Source: Lepidodermella squamata
Lineage: Eukaryota > Gastrotricha
Direction of reading: 5' to 3'
Assembly: GCA_047495785.1 (NCBI GenBank)
Contig: JBLDXI010000003.1
Location: 2,914,001-2,978,000 of the forward strand
DNA: 64,000 nt
The position numbers and the translations under genes are program-made. Below, in pieces: positions 1-11,014 of this stretch (the first letter of the stretch is position 1; each line of letters starts with the position of its first letter). The notes beneath the pieces were generated by a model that saw only the letters and a program-made list of their open reading frames with translations, did no database searches and had not been told where the DNA came from.

Positions 1-354
1 GATGGAGTGCCGTATAAGGTTGCATCTTACGATTGTACTGCTAGGTACAAGGGCAGAATCAGCAAGCTGAAATGGGTCTGGGATGGGGAGTTCAATTGCC
101 CGAGCTTATGGCCGGGTCACACCGGCAATTCACGAGGTTATGCCAGCCGAACTGGAGCGATCGAACATGCGATGCAAGATTTCTACAAAGATTTAACGGC
201 TGCGAATGTTCTGACCCAGGAACAGTGGGACCAAATGGCACCTGGGGTTGTGAGACCTGTTACTACGACTGTTTCAGACACTACGAAGGCTATTACACAG
301 GCGACTAGATTGCCGAGAGAGGATATACCTCGAAGAGGAGGAATTATACCGTAA
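1..354 (+). CDS. Anti-lipopolysaccharide factor-like protein (ALF-a), 5' truncated
   Basis: The window opens inside this gene, so the signal peptide and N-terminus are missing. What remains starts at Asp-Gly-Val-Pro-Tyr-Lys and ends at the TAA at 352-354. It has the ALF/scygonadin (DUF3254) core: a Tyr-Asp-Cys, exactly 20 residues to the next Cys, then Pro and WPGH, followed by a C-terminal helix-like segment with LTQEQWDQ. In ALF proteins the Cys-X20-Cys beta-hairpin is the LPS/lipid-A binding loop; here it is moderately basic (YKGRISKLK). A Thr-rich basic tail follows. It is closely related to the complete gene at 42616-43125. KSV1 follows on the opposite strand in both places. Secreted innate-immunity role is inferred from family. 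Confidence 0.75.
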   Translation, partial: DGVPYKVASYDCTARYKGRISKLKWVWDGEFNCPSLWPGHTGNSRGYASRTGAIEHAMQDFYKDLTAANVLTQEQWDQMAPGVVRPVTTTVSDTTKAITQATRLPREDIPRRGGIIP

Positions 355-607
355 TTCACTGATGCGAAAATTTGCTTGGTTACTTTCAAAAAACTCATTC
401 TCTTTTTCTTCTTTCCTTCAAAACCATGTCATTGTATCTTTCAATGATGAACTCAAAAAAATGAAATCCGCAATAGGTATCCGCAATGAAAAGATTGAAC
501 TAAGCGTTAGAAAAAACCCAATGGCGTGACATAGTTTTATCAATTTATTATTCGAATAAATTATTCAAGATTTCAACGTTTATCAAAATGACCTTTTCGA
601 AATGTCT

Positions 608-1110
608 CTAGTTGGAGACGCTGACGGACTTGCTGAAGGAGTACGAGCCCTTGTTGGCCTTGCGGCCGCCGAACTTGCCGTGGCCGAACTTGCCGCCCTT
701 GCGGCCGTAGCCGAAGTTCTTGCCGTGCTTGCCGAACTTGCGACCACCGAATCGCTTGTTGTTGCCGAAGCGATTGCCGGAGAACGAGGCGGACCGCGAG
801 TAGGAAACAGACTTGGAGACCGACTTGGAGAAGGATCCGCGGCGCTTGTTCATCTTCTTGCCGTGGCGCTTCTTCATCGGGAAGGCACGTCCCTTGCGGA
901 AAGCCCTCTTGTTCTCGAAGGAGCGGCTCGCCGAGGTGCTCACCTTCTTCTCGTAGTGCCGATGCATTTCCTTCGACTCGACATTCCACACCTTAGCCTC
1001 GGAGTAGGCTGAAAAAGATGATAGGGTTAGGCTATTGACATAATTTTGTAGGTGAATAGTTTACCAAGTCCGAGCAGGACGACAACAGCAATGGCGAGGA
1101 AAGCACGCAT
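608..1110 (-). CDS. KSV1: short secreted basic Ser-rich protein, KSV family
   Basis: Two exons: 1065-1110 (ATG at 1110, 46 nt) and 608-1008, with a phase-1 intron of 56 bp (GT...CAG). The product is 148 aa. A signal peptide beginning MRAFLAIAVVVLLGL is split by the intron. The mature part is AYSEAKVWNVESKEMH, a KKVSTSASRSF segment, a Lys/Arg-rich stretch, the alternating-Ser block SKSVSKSVSYSRSASFSG, a GGRKFGK/GYGRKGGK Gly-Lys region, and a second Ser block ending SVSN. There are no cysteines in the mature part. Alternating Ser next to Arg/Lys resembles phosphoserine motifs of silks and cements; function is otherwise unknown. TATAAAA lies at 1195-1201, about 85 bp upstream. The 3' UTR is nearly identical to those of KSV3 and KSV6. 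Confidence 0.85.
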
Positions 1111-1921
1111 GTTTAGAATGAGATGAATAAATAATTGATTAGGAAATGGAAAAGCGAGGGATGGCTGATGATTTTTCTTGTGTTCTTTTGCCACTTTTAT
1201 ATCGTGATATTCGCACTTGTAATTGTATTCTTAATTGGCATAGTTCGAAAAAATAGCCAATTATTTCGATCGGAAATTCGCATCTGAAATTCCAAGCGAG
1301 TATTCCCCATTGATAGTTAGAATATTGAAAATTGTAAAACAAAGTGAAATAATTTAATATTAAGATATCCCGCAAATTTTTCAATTAATAATTCAAAATT
1401 AATATTGCCACTGGATAAAAATATTTGTTGTTGTTGTCAAGAACCTCAGATTACAGATTATACCGTGTTTTAGAATAACTCAACGCCGATTTTACATCGA
1501 ATATCGCAACTTTTTCAAACCAATTTCGGCATGAACTTTACTTGGCACGTATGCTACAGACTCCATCTCCTCGAATTTGAAAATTGTTGTTCTTTTTACT
1601 AACGGCACTACCAGCTGATCGAGTTTGCAAGCCACGAGATTTTCAGCGTTAATTTTGAGATTCTCGGAATTAGGAGACCTCGAGTGGTATGGCACCTTGA
1701 TTTAAAAAAAAAATCGCCATTTGAAACTATGAGGATTCAACTATAATAGATGGCGAAAAAGGCGAATGAATTGCTATTAGCTGAACGTTTATTTCATTTC
1801 ACCAAATCTCAAAAATATGACCAGAAATATCAGACTGCTCATCACAGCTTGGCATGGCAAAATAAATTTAATTTTCTAAGTCTGCCGATCTTGAGCCAAC
1901 ATGCTGACCTAGTCTTGAGGA
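1111..1921. other. Intergenic: KSV1 promoter and downstream flank of gene A
   Basis: AT-rich spacer. It holds the minus-strand KSV1 promoter (TATAAAA at 1195-1201 and an ATCATCAGCCATC initiator-like string shared by the KSV genes). Short open frames at 1492-1695 and 1750-1965 have no signal peptide, splice context or coding composition; I see no further gene. Confidence 0.5.
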
Positions 1922-3294
1922 TTAGTAGGTGTAGGCGTCATCTCCATGCGCCGCTTCAGGGTTAATAACGCCGTGCGCCTTGTCACCCTTCTTGCCGCCC
2001 TTCTTTCCAGTTTCTTTACCGCCCTTCTTGCCTTCCTTCTTGCCGGTCTTCTTTTCAGTTTTCTTGCCACCCTTCTTGGCAGCCTTCTTGCCATGGTAGT
2101 CGCTGCTGCTGTTCTTCTTGGCGCTGGCGCTCTTTTCCTTGTAGCTGTGAGCAACTGAGGTCTTCTTGCCGCCCTTCTTTCCTTCCTTCTTGCCACCCTT
2201 CTTGGCGGCCTTCTTGGGGGCGCTGTCCTTCTTGGCGCTGGCGCTCTTCTCTTCTTGGTAGCTGGCAGAGACACCAGCATGGAAGTCGCGGGTGGCACGT
2301 TCAGCCGAGGCGGAGGCGCGTTTGCGGCCGTACTTGGCTCCAGCCTTGCGGGCGTGGGCAGAGTCAGAGACGGAGGTCTTCTTGCTGCTGGCCTTGTACT
2401 TGCGGGCGTTGTGGGAGTCACGGGCGACGGAAGTCGAGGCGCGGCGGTGGTGGGCCTTGTTGCGCTTCGCCTTCTTCGAGGCAGCGGCGGCCGAGGCAAC
2501 GGAATCGCGAGTGGCGTAGTCGGCAGAGTGGGCCTTGCGGGACTTCTTGCCGTGGGCCTTCTTGGCGGTCTTCTTGCGGCTGGCAGTGGTGGCAGCGCCG
2601 TCAGAGTCGAATGCAGCAAAGTCATTGGAGCCAGATTCGAAGCTGAACTTGTTGACGTTGTTGTGGCCCTTGTCGGTGAAGGTCTTCTTCTTGAACTCGA
2701 TCACCTCGCCGGCCTTGTCGCGGGCCTGGTCCTTGTGGAAACCAGCCTTGCGCTTGTGGTCGGCGCGGCCGTGCTTCTTGTTGCGGCTGTGTTTCTGAGC
2801 AGCGGCGGCGGCGCCAGAGCCAGCGTAGGCGTTGTCGTGCTTGGCGAAGGCAGCCGAGTCGCTCTTGCGGACAACGCGGCCGTGGCGCTTGCTGCCAGCC
2901 TTGGACTTTTTGCGGTCGTAGGTGGAATCACGCTTACCGGCCGAGGCGTAGCTGGCCGAGGCGCGTTCGTGGCTGGCCGATCGGGTCTTGATCAGCTTGC
3001 GCTTGTCGCTCGTCTTCTCGTTGTGGGAAGCGTCGGCCTCAGCGTAGTCGGCGGCGGCGAATTCTTGCTCAGCAGAGGCAGACTCGCGGGCGTAGGAGTC
3101 GTGTTGGTCGACAGAGGCGGAGAAGTCGGCCTTCTTGGAGCCTCCTTTCTTCGCACCTTTTCCTTTGCCATAGTCACCACCGGCAGACACTGATTAAAAA
3201 GCATTAAAAATAATAAAAAGATGATGTCGGATATTAAAGAATTACCAGTAGCGGCCAGCAGGACAATCACAGCGAGAGAAAGGCACACGCGCAT
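1922..3294 (-). CDS. SASA gene A: secreted Ser/Ala/Lys-rich basic protein
   Basis: Two exons: 3246-3294 (49 nt) and 1922-3189, separated by a 56-bp phase-1 intron. The product is 438 aa. The signal peptide starts MRVCLSLAVIVLLAAT. The N-terminal third carries SASVDQHDSYARESASAEQE-type acidic/Ser-Ala repeats, the middle is Lys/His-rich, with a semi-ordered IEFKKKTFTDKGHNNVNKF segment. The C-terminal third is runs of KK-G-G-KK and SASAKK, ending in DDAYTY. No cysteines are seen in the mature part. It is a close paralogue of gene B (44421-45676) but intact. Composition suggests a disordered, charge-segregated matrix protein; this is inference. Its promoter resembles that of gene C, not gene B. 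Confidence 0.85.
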
Positions 3295-3382
3295 TTTAAA
3301 ATTGCTGATTCCAAATCGAGAAAATAATATTTGGATAGTTTTGAATTTTGAAAGAAAATAAGTTTGAAAAAATGATTGGAAT

Positions 3383-3560
3383 AAAAACCAAAGCTAACTG
3401 GATGATATTTTTCCCATTTCAAAACCACCATTTATAGCCTGGTTGGTCATATTTCATCTACCTGTTGCGTGTTCGCCTAATGATGAATCGCGTGCTCGAC
3501 CTAATTATTAGCCCACCAGTGGCACCAATATCGCGAGCGAAAACCAGTGTTTTTAAAAAA
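3383..3560 (-). promoter_or_regulatory. Gene A promoter, shared with gene C
   Basis: TATAAAT lies at 3430-3436 (minus strand), about 140 bp upstream of the ATG. The flanking block, including GAAATGGGAAAAATATCAT downstream of the TATA box and CTCGCGA, GGTCGA and CAACAGGTAGATGAA upstream, recurs at 46937-47105 in front of gene C. Confidence 0.65.
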
Positions 3561-4925
3561 ACACCCGAGCGAGCTAATTTGTTTGTCTCGCCATTCACGA
3601 ACGTTTGAAACAAAAACCGAATGGCCAAAATCCAAAATGAAAAGATTTATGTTGCGTCCAGAAAAGTGATGATCATAAAAAAAAACTCGAGTTGAAGACG
3701 AGCGATCAGCTTCAGGATACTCAACGGACGAGACTATCATTTTCTAACTTGAAGAGTAGAGCCGCCTCGGCAATATTCTTGAAGTTTAATGCCGGAACTT
3801 TTAATGGCCTTTGTGTTTTCTCGAGCATTGGTGATAAACTGATGAAAGGTGTTCTCCACTTATAAATTGTCCAACTGAAAATAAAATGCAAACTTGGAAA
3901 TTAGGGCATACACTTGTTTTTGGTATCGAAAAATTCGTTTGCACAAGCCATTGGCATAGAGAACCGATTGAAATTCCTTTCTTTTTCATATTTTCATATT
4001 TCATATACCACAAGAGCCGCTGCAAAATAAGAAAAGGGCCATGAAAAAATGAAAAAAAATGAATTAAACAACTAAAAAAAGTTATCGTAAAAAGAATTTG
4101 GGCACGCTTTTCCGATGCACGTGTATCACGGTTTGATATTCACTTCTTCTCAAAATCAGTCGTTAAAATGTGATCGCTCTATTAAATGTGAGAAAAGCCG
4201 CGGTTTTCTATTCAATTTTTGAATCAGCTGCTCAGTTTTAATTAATTTGTCTGAAAATAGCAACCAAAATAATTTTAATAGTACTGTTCATTATCTGTTA
4301 ACGATTTTTCGAGCGGAGCGAGATTTTTGAGTCCAACAATATTTGATAGGGCGTGCCAAGTGCACACCTACTAAATTTGAGACTCCAGCGCACTAGATTT
4401 CCCCTAAATATGGTTTTTCGAATTTCTTGTCATATTTCGAAATCCGAATATTTCGAATATTTCGGTAGTTTTTCGGTAGTTCTACCGAAAAAGTATACCG
4501 CGCAGAACTACCGCAACATTTTTTTCAAGAATCTGAAAAAATATATACGATAATATATCAATAACTTAACCTAGAATTACATAATTTTGAAGATCAATCA
4601 TAATTTAATCATAATCATTTAACAAAATATCATAATTTAACTCTCAATATCAAAGCAATTTAAATATTCATATATAAGGGCCTATTTGGCCTGGCATTCC
4701 TACATTGCGCATGTATTTGACGATTATCAGTAATTTAACCAGCGTAAAAAATTTATGAATGTGGTCGCATTGCACTTATGCCATCCTTTACCAATATACG
4801 TAACAGAATAGAGCAATAATAATACGCTAAAACAGCTATGAATACTGTATTTATTTATCTATGACAACAACACATCAATTGTGCTGGAACATCCGCTCAG
4901 AGTGGTAAATTGAGGCGACCCTTTT

Positions 4926-5185
4926 GCATGTTCCGCGACTTGCACGGAAATGAGCCGGCAGTATCTTGTAGAGAATTCAACGGGCTATCAGCCGATATGA
5001 TCATTACCCGCCGGCGATGGTCCGTTCGCGTAACAGACGGGCGCAAAGTTTGCCAACATGTCGCGTATTTCAATTTTTCTCGCGTTTTTCAAGGCTTAAT
5101 TTGGCATGTTCCGCGATTTGCAGGAAAATGAGCCGGCAATATCTTGTGGATAATCCAACGGGCTATCATCCGAAACCTGTAATGC
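4926..5185. repeat. Direct repeat pair, ~75 bp units
   Basis: GCATGTTCCGCGA at 4926 and at 5104 each begin a stretch with matching GAGCCGGCA, ATCTTGT and CAACGGGCTATCA blocks in the same order. The sequence between the units is unrelated. Confidence 0.6.
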
Positions 5186-5267
5186 GTGTTATTCCGGGCC
5201 AATTTGCGACCTGTTGTATTGCGGCGCATATGCGATGTAGGAATATGTTTTCGTTGGGAGTAAATGT

Positions 5268-5836
5268 GGTTACCGTATATTCCGTAATAGCTTCATATAC
5301 CCGTTATTACCGCCCGTCCCGTTTACAATCCCCCTTTTTAAGGCCTTTGAAAAAATAAAGCCTCGCAATTTAACCCAGGACCTAAATTTTAATTCAAGAA
5401 AATCGCACTTAAAAATAATTGCGCGTATATTTTTGAAATTCCATTTCTGAGGCATTTGATGGGCATGTTTGATAGAAAATGGCGAAACATAGCCGAGTGA
5501 GAGAAGTTGAGCAACGAAAATTGCCAAAGTAGCCGTCGATTTCCTAACATTCATGACTTGAAGAAAACCAACATTTTAAAATTTCAATAATTTGCATAAA
5601 AATGGCTGAAAACTCTTCGAAATCGAACGATGAAGTTCTCGATTTTGATGAAAAGCTGTTGACTTTAGTTCAAAAATTATCAATTTATTCTTATTTTTAC
5701 TCAATTTTAACACTTGAAAACTTGCTTTGAAACAATTAAGTCGCATGCTCGCAATTGTAACACGTCCCGTTTACAACCCCCCTTTTTCGAAGCTTTGAAA
5801 TTGCCCCCTGAAGCTATTACGGAAAATACGGTATCT
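5268..5836. mobile_element. Degenerate inverted-repeat element (TA-flanked MITE candidate)
   Basis: The left end TTACCGTATATTCCGTAATA and the right end, read on the other strand, GATACCGTATTTTCCGTAAT match as terminal inverted repeats. TA dinucleotides sit at both ends. Internal CGTCCCGTTTACAA motifs are duplicated in direct orientation. No transposase ORF. Confidence 0.4.
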
Positions 5837-5954
5837 TCGATTTTCAATTTTTCCAACTTTAAAGAAATACAAGTTAAATTTTTTTCTTCGGCTTCACTTC
5901 GGAATCGGCTTCACTAGAATCACCAATTTTTTTGTTATCTTACCTAACCGATAG

Positions 5955-6240
5955 GCCTTCATATTACGCGTATTTTGCGCTATGAGCGGTCAGTTTACGA
6001 ATTACACTTCATCATATAGAGCCGATATCGATTCCAAGTATCGATTTTACAAATCAGTGATTTTTCCAATATCAGCCGTCGTGGACATCAATAATTTTTC
6101 TACGTAGCTTTCTACTTTCTACGTAGCTTTCTACTTTCTACGTAGGGCGCCAGGTAGCTCAAATTAAAAATCCTAGGTTCAGTATCGTAAACAAACAAAA
6201 ACGCCGAAAACGTTTAGTGCTGGAACCTCATTTTTAGATA
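5955..6240. repeat. Dispersed repeat, copy 1
   Basis: Shares ordered blocks with 51768-52045: ATATTAC, GCGCTAT, AGCGGTCAGT, ACAAATCAGTGATTTT, CCAGGT/CCCAGGTTCAG, AAACAAAAAC and TGCTGGAACCTCATTTTT. This copy ends just upstream of the kinase start codon and may hold part of its promoter. Confidence 0.5.
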
Positions 6241-6285
6241 TTTGGACCCTATTTGATAGATAGTGATGTTGAGTTTAATTTGAAG

Positions 6286-9200
6286 ATGCCCGCAATTTTG
6301 CAGCCATTCATTGTTCAAGAAGGACCGTTCAATTCAACGAGCGAATTCAACTCATGGCAGCTGATAGGCAATGGCGGCTTCGGCACGGTCTACTTGTGCC
6401 ATCGAGCTGGAACCACTGAGACTTTTGCCATCAAGGAAGTCAACTTGACTCGAGAGGCAAAGAAAAACGTCAGGTTGGCAAAAAAGTGCTGCGATGAGGT
6501 AAGCTGTTCGATGTAAGTATATCTTGTAAGCAAGATCTTTCTCGTTACAGCACAAAAAGTTGAAGCAACTACGCCACCCCAACATCGTGCGAGTTTTTGG
6601 GGCATTTACAGGTATGAAATCCATGCTGAGATCAGTCGTTATATCAGCTATGACTATATTTCAGAGGTATACAAAGGCGATGACGCCTTGAATAGGAATT
6701 GTCTCATGTACTACCTGGTAATGGAGTACTGCGACGGCGGAGATTTGGCCAGTCGAATCGGAGAGGGGCGTGAGAAAATCAGCGAGGCGCAACTGCGAAT
6801 CTGGGCCAGGCAACTAGCCGAAGCGTTGAAGTGCCTGCACGACAACGAAATCGTTCACCGAGATATCAAGCCGGTAAACATTTTTATAAGCCGCGATGGG
6901 CAAACGCTGAAACTAGGCGATTTCGGCTTGGCTAAAGATTTGAGCATGTACTTTAACCGAATGATAATTTTTTCCACCCTCGCTCATCGTTTTCTTTTTA
7001 TAGAAAAGAGCAGACACCATCTACGACGCCTTGCACTTCTTGGGCTTATGCAGCTCCGGAGTACATCATGACATCTAATTACGATCCCCCGTGTGACGTG
7101 TGGTCATTTGGCGTTACTTTTTATGAATTGACGAATTTTGTCAGACCGGTGAGCCCTATTAGAAAGCGCAATATATCCGTTTGACATGAAAAGCTCCATT
7201 CCATTGTTTCAGTTCAGCGGCGTCGCTAATACGCCTGCGGTCGCTGTAAACATTAAAAAGTGAGTCACATGAATTCAATTTAGGGTGCCAACTTTCATAC
7301 ATATTTTTTTCATTTACTTCGAGCTGGAAACGATGGAAAATGACAGCGGACTAGTTTTCGGTTTTTAAAAACAAAAAACGGGGTTCCGAAAACGTAGCCG
7401 ATTTTTTCCGCTTGAAAATAGTTATTGGTAAAGTGCAAGGGCCCTAAATCGACCTGAACCTAACCTTCACCCTGAACCCTATCCAAACCCCAAAACTAAC
7501 CCTAACCCTGACTTCTAACCCTAACTCCAAATCCTAACTCCCGTTCGTCGTTTTCGTGAAAAACATAATTTTAAGAAAAAAAATATGTAAGAAAGGTAAT
7601 TTGTCATACATAAATATGTATGAAAGGTTCTCTCATCGAATCTCTCTCTCTCGAAGGCATTTAAATTGGCGAAATTGGGGGTGGAACGTGACAGGAACAT
7701 CCCAGGACATTCAGACAACGTTTTAGAGGAGCAATTCCAACTTTAATAAATGTAAGAAAAGCTGATTTTTAGCTGAGTTATTGAAGGTTCGAATTCCTGG
7801 CTAGATGGAAAAATATTCTGGTTAGATGAAAAAGGATTTTGGCAAGATGAAAAAAGACAGCCAAATTTTTCGGCCAGCTTCGCGTTAATTTCCTGGAATT
7901 ATTTTAGCGAATGGCGCGGGGCTACTTGCTAGTTTTTCTCTGTAGTATGAATCATATTATATATTGCAGATGACGTCGTGATTCATCAGGCGAATTTTGC
8001 ACAATGCTCGAAAAAGCAAAAATAATCATCTTTTAGAATTTATCCGCCAAAAGCCGTTCACCGGCCGGAAATTCTATTTGGATGAGCGTTGACTGAGAGT
8101 TGAGATCTACATTTTCCTAATTTTTTCGAGAACATTGAAGGTGGGGTCTTTTGAGATAGATCGAGGTTAAGTATCCAGTCGGAATCACCTTTCAGGTGCG
8201 TAGATTTTGCCGATTTTGCCGACTTTTTAGGTTTTGCCCTTAACGCAAGTCGACTTTTTTTACCAATTCCGCGGAATTTAGAGCAGCGGTTCGCGTAATT
8301 GACACTTGGGGGCCGGGCGGAACTAAAAATAGGAATTGAGCCAGTTTTTAATGCTCCATTTCAAAGCAAGTATTCCGGGTGGTCCTGAGACTAAGGCTTT
8401 GGTCTTCAGTCGCATTGGGAAGAAAACGCCGCGTAAATGATGAGGAGCTGAGCTATGATGACATTACCCCGAAGTTTTCAAGTTTTAATGTTATGTTATA
8501 TATGTTTTAGCGAGAAACCGCGGCCATTCGACAAATCACGTGGCTATTCGGCCCACTGCATCGATTTCACCATGTCACTCCTTGACAAGCAAAGTGAAAC
8601 CCGCCCGAAAATCGATCAAGTGTTGAATCATAGATTCCTGAAGGAATCGCAAGTAGCCAACGAGAACGCCGAAAAGGTATGTTGCATTATTTTACCATCT
8701 ACAAGATATCAAGATTTACCTATTTGTGGCACAAGACCTCACCTTAACTGCACTTCTTTCGGGTCATTTGATGACTCTTTATATTTTTAATTGCCAACTT
8801 GAATTCTCTTGTGCGTCTAAGCTTCAGTTTCTAATAAATTAATGCAATAAATTCCCAAAAAATTGGACGGGGATAAAAGTTAGGTATATATTTCGATAGC
8901 TTACCCCATCCTGGTAATAAAAACATTTTTCTGGAACTTTCCAATCAAATTTTAACAACTTTTTCCGCCCCGCAAATTTCAATCTTCGGGAATTTTAGCT
9001 GCTTTGCGAATATATAGATGACCCCATAAACGTCCTAGGAAGACGAACCTGGTCTCGTTGGAAAGAGCGTAAAAAGTTGTACAAAAATTATCAAAAAATT
9101 AGAAAAATGATGTTTTTTGAAAAATCGATATAAAAATGTGTCGATTTTTACATGCGCAAATGGCTCAAATAAAACGAACAAAAACGCGGCTTTGCACGCA

Positions 9201-10999
9201 GACCTTTGCACCCTGAAATGATGTTGACACTATGGCAGGATCGTAAGCTTCCGATCTTTATTATTTATCTATGACCGTTAACATGGTGTTTGGCTAAATT
9301 CTTGTCACCGTGTAATTTTGATGCCAATTAAAATTCAATTAACGAGGAGTCAAACGATCTCAAAAATACGGTGATATTCATCGGGGTTGCAGAGAAAATG
9401 GGCTTCAAAGTTTACCGTTGATAATTGCAAATTACGAAAAATTCGCCCTTAAAAAAGTAGTTTTTTAATTAATAACCCTTCTCACAATAAATTCTCATGT
9501 TATTTTCTTATCATAGACAAATAATAAGAGACTGGACACTCACGCTTATTAAATACTGCCGAAATCAAAAAATTAGTTTTTTATCCGCACACTAACTTTG
9601 TGTTTTAATTGAGTTTTAACGATGCAGAGATAAGGTTTCACGATCTAGTGCAACTTTTCACGCTCTATTTAACCATATAAATTTGGAAGCTGTATCATGA
9701 AAAGTTCCTCAAAAATCAGGGCTTTAAAAAATTTGAGAGCCTGCCTCGCAATTTGACCCATCTCGTATTCCAGAAAGGTACTAATGGGATCGATGCAGAA
9801 TTTTGTGAGCTTTCTTTTGATACCAAAATCATGAGGTGCGTACTCATGATAGAGATAGGAGTAACGAAATATTTAAAAGGCTATTTTTTTATTGCGCGTT
9901 TTGATATGTGCGCCGCCGCGACAAGTGAAAACCGTGATTCACGAACGATTTGGGTTCACGTCATGGTCTACTACAGTAGTTCACGCTGATTTCAAATCTG
10001 AAACCCGTTTTTCAATATCTGTTACCGTTCTCAAGATCTAAGCACAATTGAGTATTCGCACATCACAAATGAAATTGTTCAGGAGAAGCAAAAAACAAAA
10101 TCATAGATTTGCGAAAATATTTCCTTTAGGTATAGCGAATTGCAACACCTCATTCAGCGGTTTTTATGACCTACTAGGGCAATTTGAGTCCTAGATTCCG
10201 AAATTTGCACTATTAAGAGCCCAATTTCCACCGATCTAGCTCAAATTGGATTAAAAAACCACTTAATCAAATTTGCTTTTTCGTTTTTATTAAACTGTGA
10301 AAGCCCAGGTAAATACGCACCTCATGATTTTGGTATCAAAAGAAAGCTCATAAAATTCTGCATCGATCTCATTAGTACCATTCTGGAATACGACATGGGG
10401 CAAATTGCAAGGCAGGCTCTCAAATTTTTTAAAGCCCTGATTTTTGAGGAACTTTTCATGATACAGCTTCAAAATTTATATGGTTGAATAGAGCGTGAGC
10501 TACTGCCGTTTATGGCCACGGCTCGTCCACAGCCGATGAAAACTGTCGTTGCAACGCCAGGATACAGTGAGGGCTGAAATTCGTAAATTTCCTTAAAAAT
10601 GTGGTTAAGGAGGAATTTTAAAATGTAAATTTGAATAATTTCGGCAGTATTGTAAAGGCAAGATGAGTGTCCAGTCTCTTATTATTTGTCTATGTTTCTT
10701 ATATTCGTAGTCGGAATTTTTGGGGTTATCTGAGGTTAGGAATTGAGCTATAGTTATCGAAACCCAACTAGTGCCTCTGCGTCAACCTAAATCGATAAGC
10801 TTTTAGGGCAACACTTTGGCGTTTCCCTCCTGGAGGTCTGAAATTCGAAAATCAAGATCCTCAGCAATCGCCCCTTTTCAACTGAACACACAATTTTAGA
10901 TTTGCTGGAAAATACAGAAAATTCGCCAAACCCCATGTTTCACTTGTTAACGGTTTATAATGACTTTTCTCTCAGGAATTCGTGAGATGTGTACATTGA
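6286..10999 (+). CDS. NEK-like serine/threonine protein kinase
   Basis: Seven exons fit GT-AG rules and phase: 6286-6498, 6551-6611, 6665-6947, 7004-7148, 7213-7259, 8511-8676 and 10976-10999. The product is about 312 aa, almost only kinase domain. Motifs in order: glycine loop GNGGFGTVYLC, FAIKEV with catalytic Lys, the alphaC/beta4 HPNIVRVFGAF, hinge VMEYCDGGDL, catalytic loop VHRDIKPVNIF, DFGLAKDL, activation segment ending YAAPEYI, and DVWSFGVTFYEL. The order and HRDIKPVNIF loop fit the NEK family best; other kinases of this branch remain possible. I chose the ATG at 6286 because it precedes the glycine loop by about 30 residues. The last exon encodes only EFVRCVH and is the least certain. 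Introns 5 and 6 are unusually long (1.25 and 2.3 kb) and contain repeats. Confidence 0.75.
7440..7542. repeat. Degenerate telomere-like CCCTAA tract
   Basis: Within kinase intron 5 a C-rich tract contains imperfect CCTAAC/CCCTAA units, e.g. AACCCTAACCCTGAC and CTAACCCTAACTCC, mixed with CCTGAACCC variants. It looks like decayed interstitial telomeric or satellite-like sequence. Confidence 0.45.
9504..10702. mobile_element. Non-autonomous DNA transposon with long TIRs and 8-bp target duplication
   Basis: Element body 9512-10694. The ends begin CATAGACAAATAATAAGAGA and match perfectly over 30 bp in inverted orientation; similarity resumes inside (ACTGCCGAAAT) and across roughly 200 bp around 9640-9845 and 10310-10500. 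TTTCTTAT flanks both ends (9504-9511, 10695-10702), an 8-bp target-site duplication as made by hAT and P-type transposases. No transposase ORF is present. It lies in kinase intron 6. Confidence 0.75.
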
Positions 11000-11014
11000 A
11001 ATGACGCAGTGGCA

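Larger units (their letters stand above)
3561..5950. other. Intergenic, repeat-bearing, no gene recognised
   Basis: AT-rich sequence without a supportable gene. It contains two direct copies of a roughly 75-bp segment about 178 bp apart (starting 4926 and 5104) and a degenerate inverted-repeat element at 5268-5836. Confidence 0.45.

Noticed and set aside
573-989. Arg/Gln/Leu-rich alternate frames over every KSV gene (VECRVEGNAPALREEGEHL type)
   Set aside because: They recur only because the KSV coding DNA is repeated; the KSV frame has a spliced signal peptide and a conserved terminal stop.
608-1110. Protamine or histone-tail-like nuclear protein
   Set aside because: High Lys/Arg/Ser content would fit, but every member has an N-terminal signal peptide.
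2255-3193. Long plus-strand ORF opposite gene A (and similar at 44656-45336, 602-1012, 27086-27496)
   Set aside because: Antisense shadows of low-complexity, GC-rich coding exons; no signal peptide, splice sites or promoter of their own.
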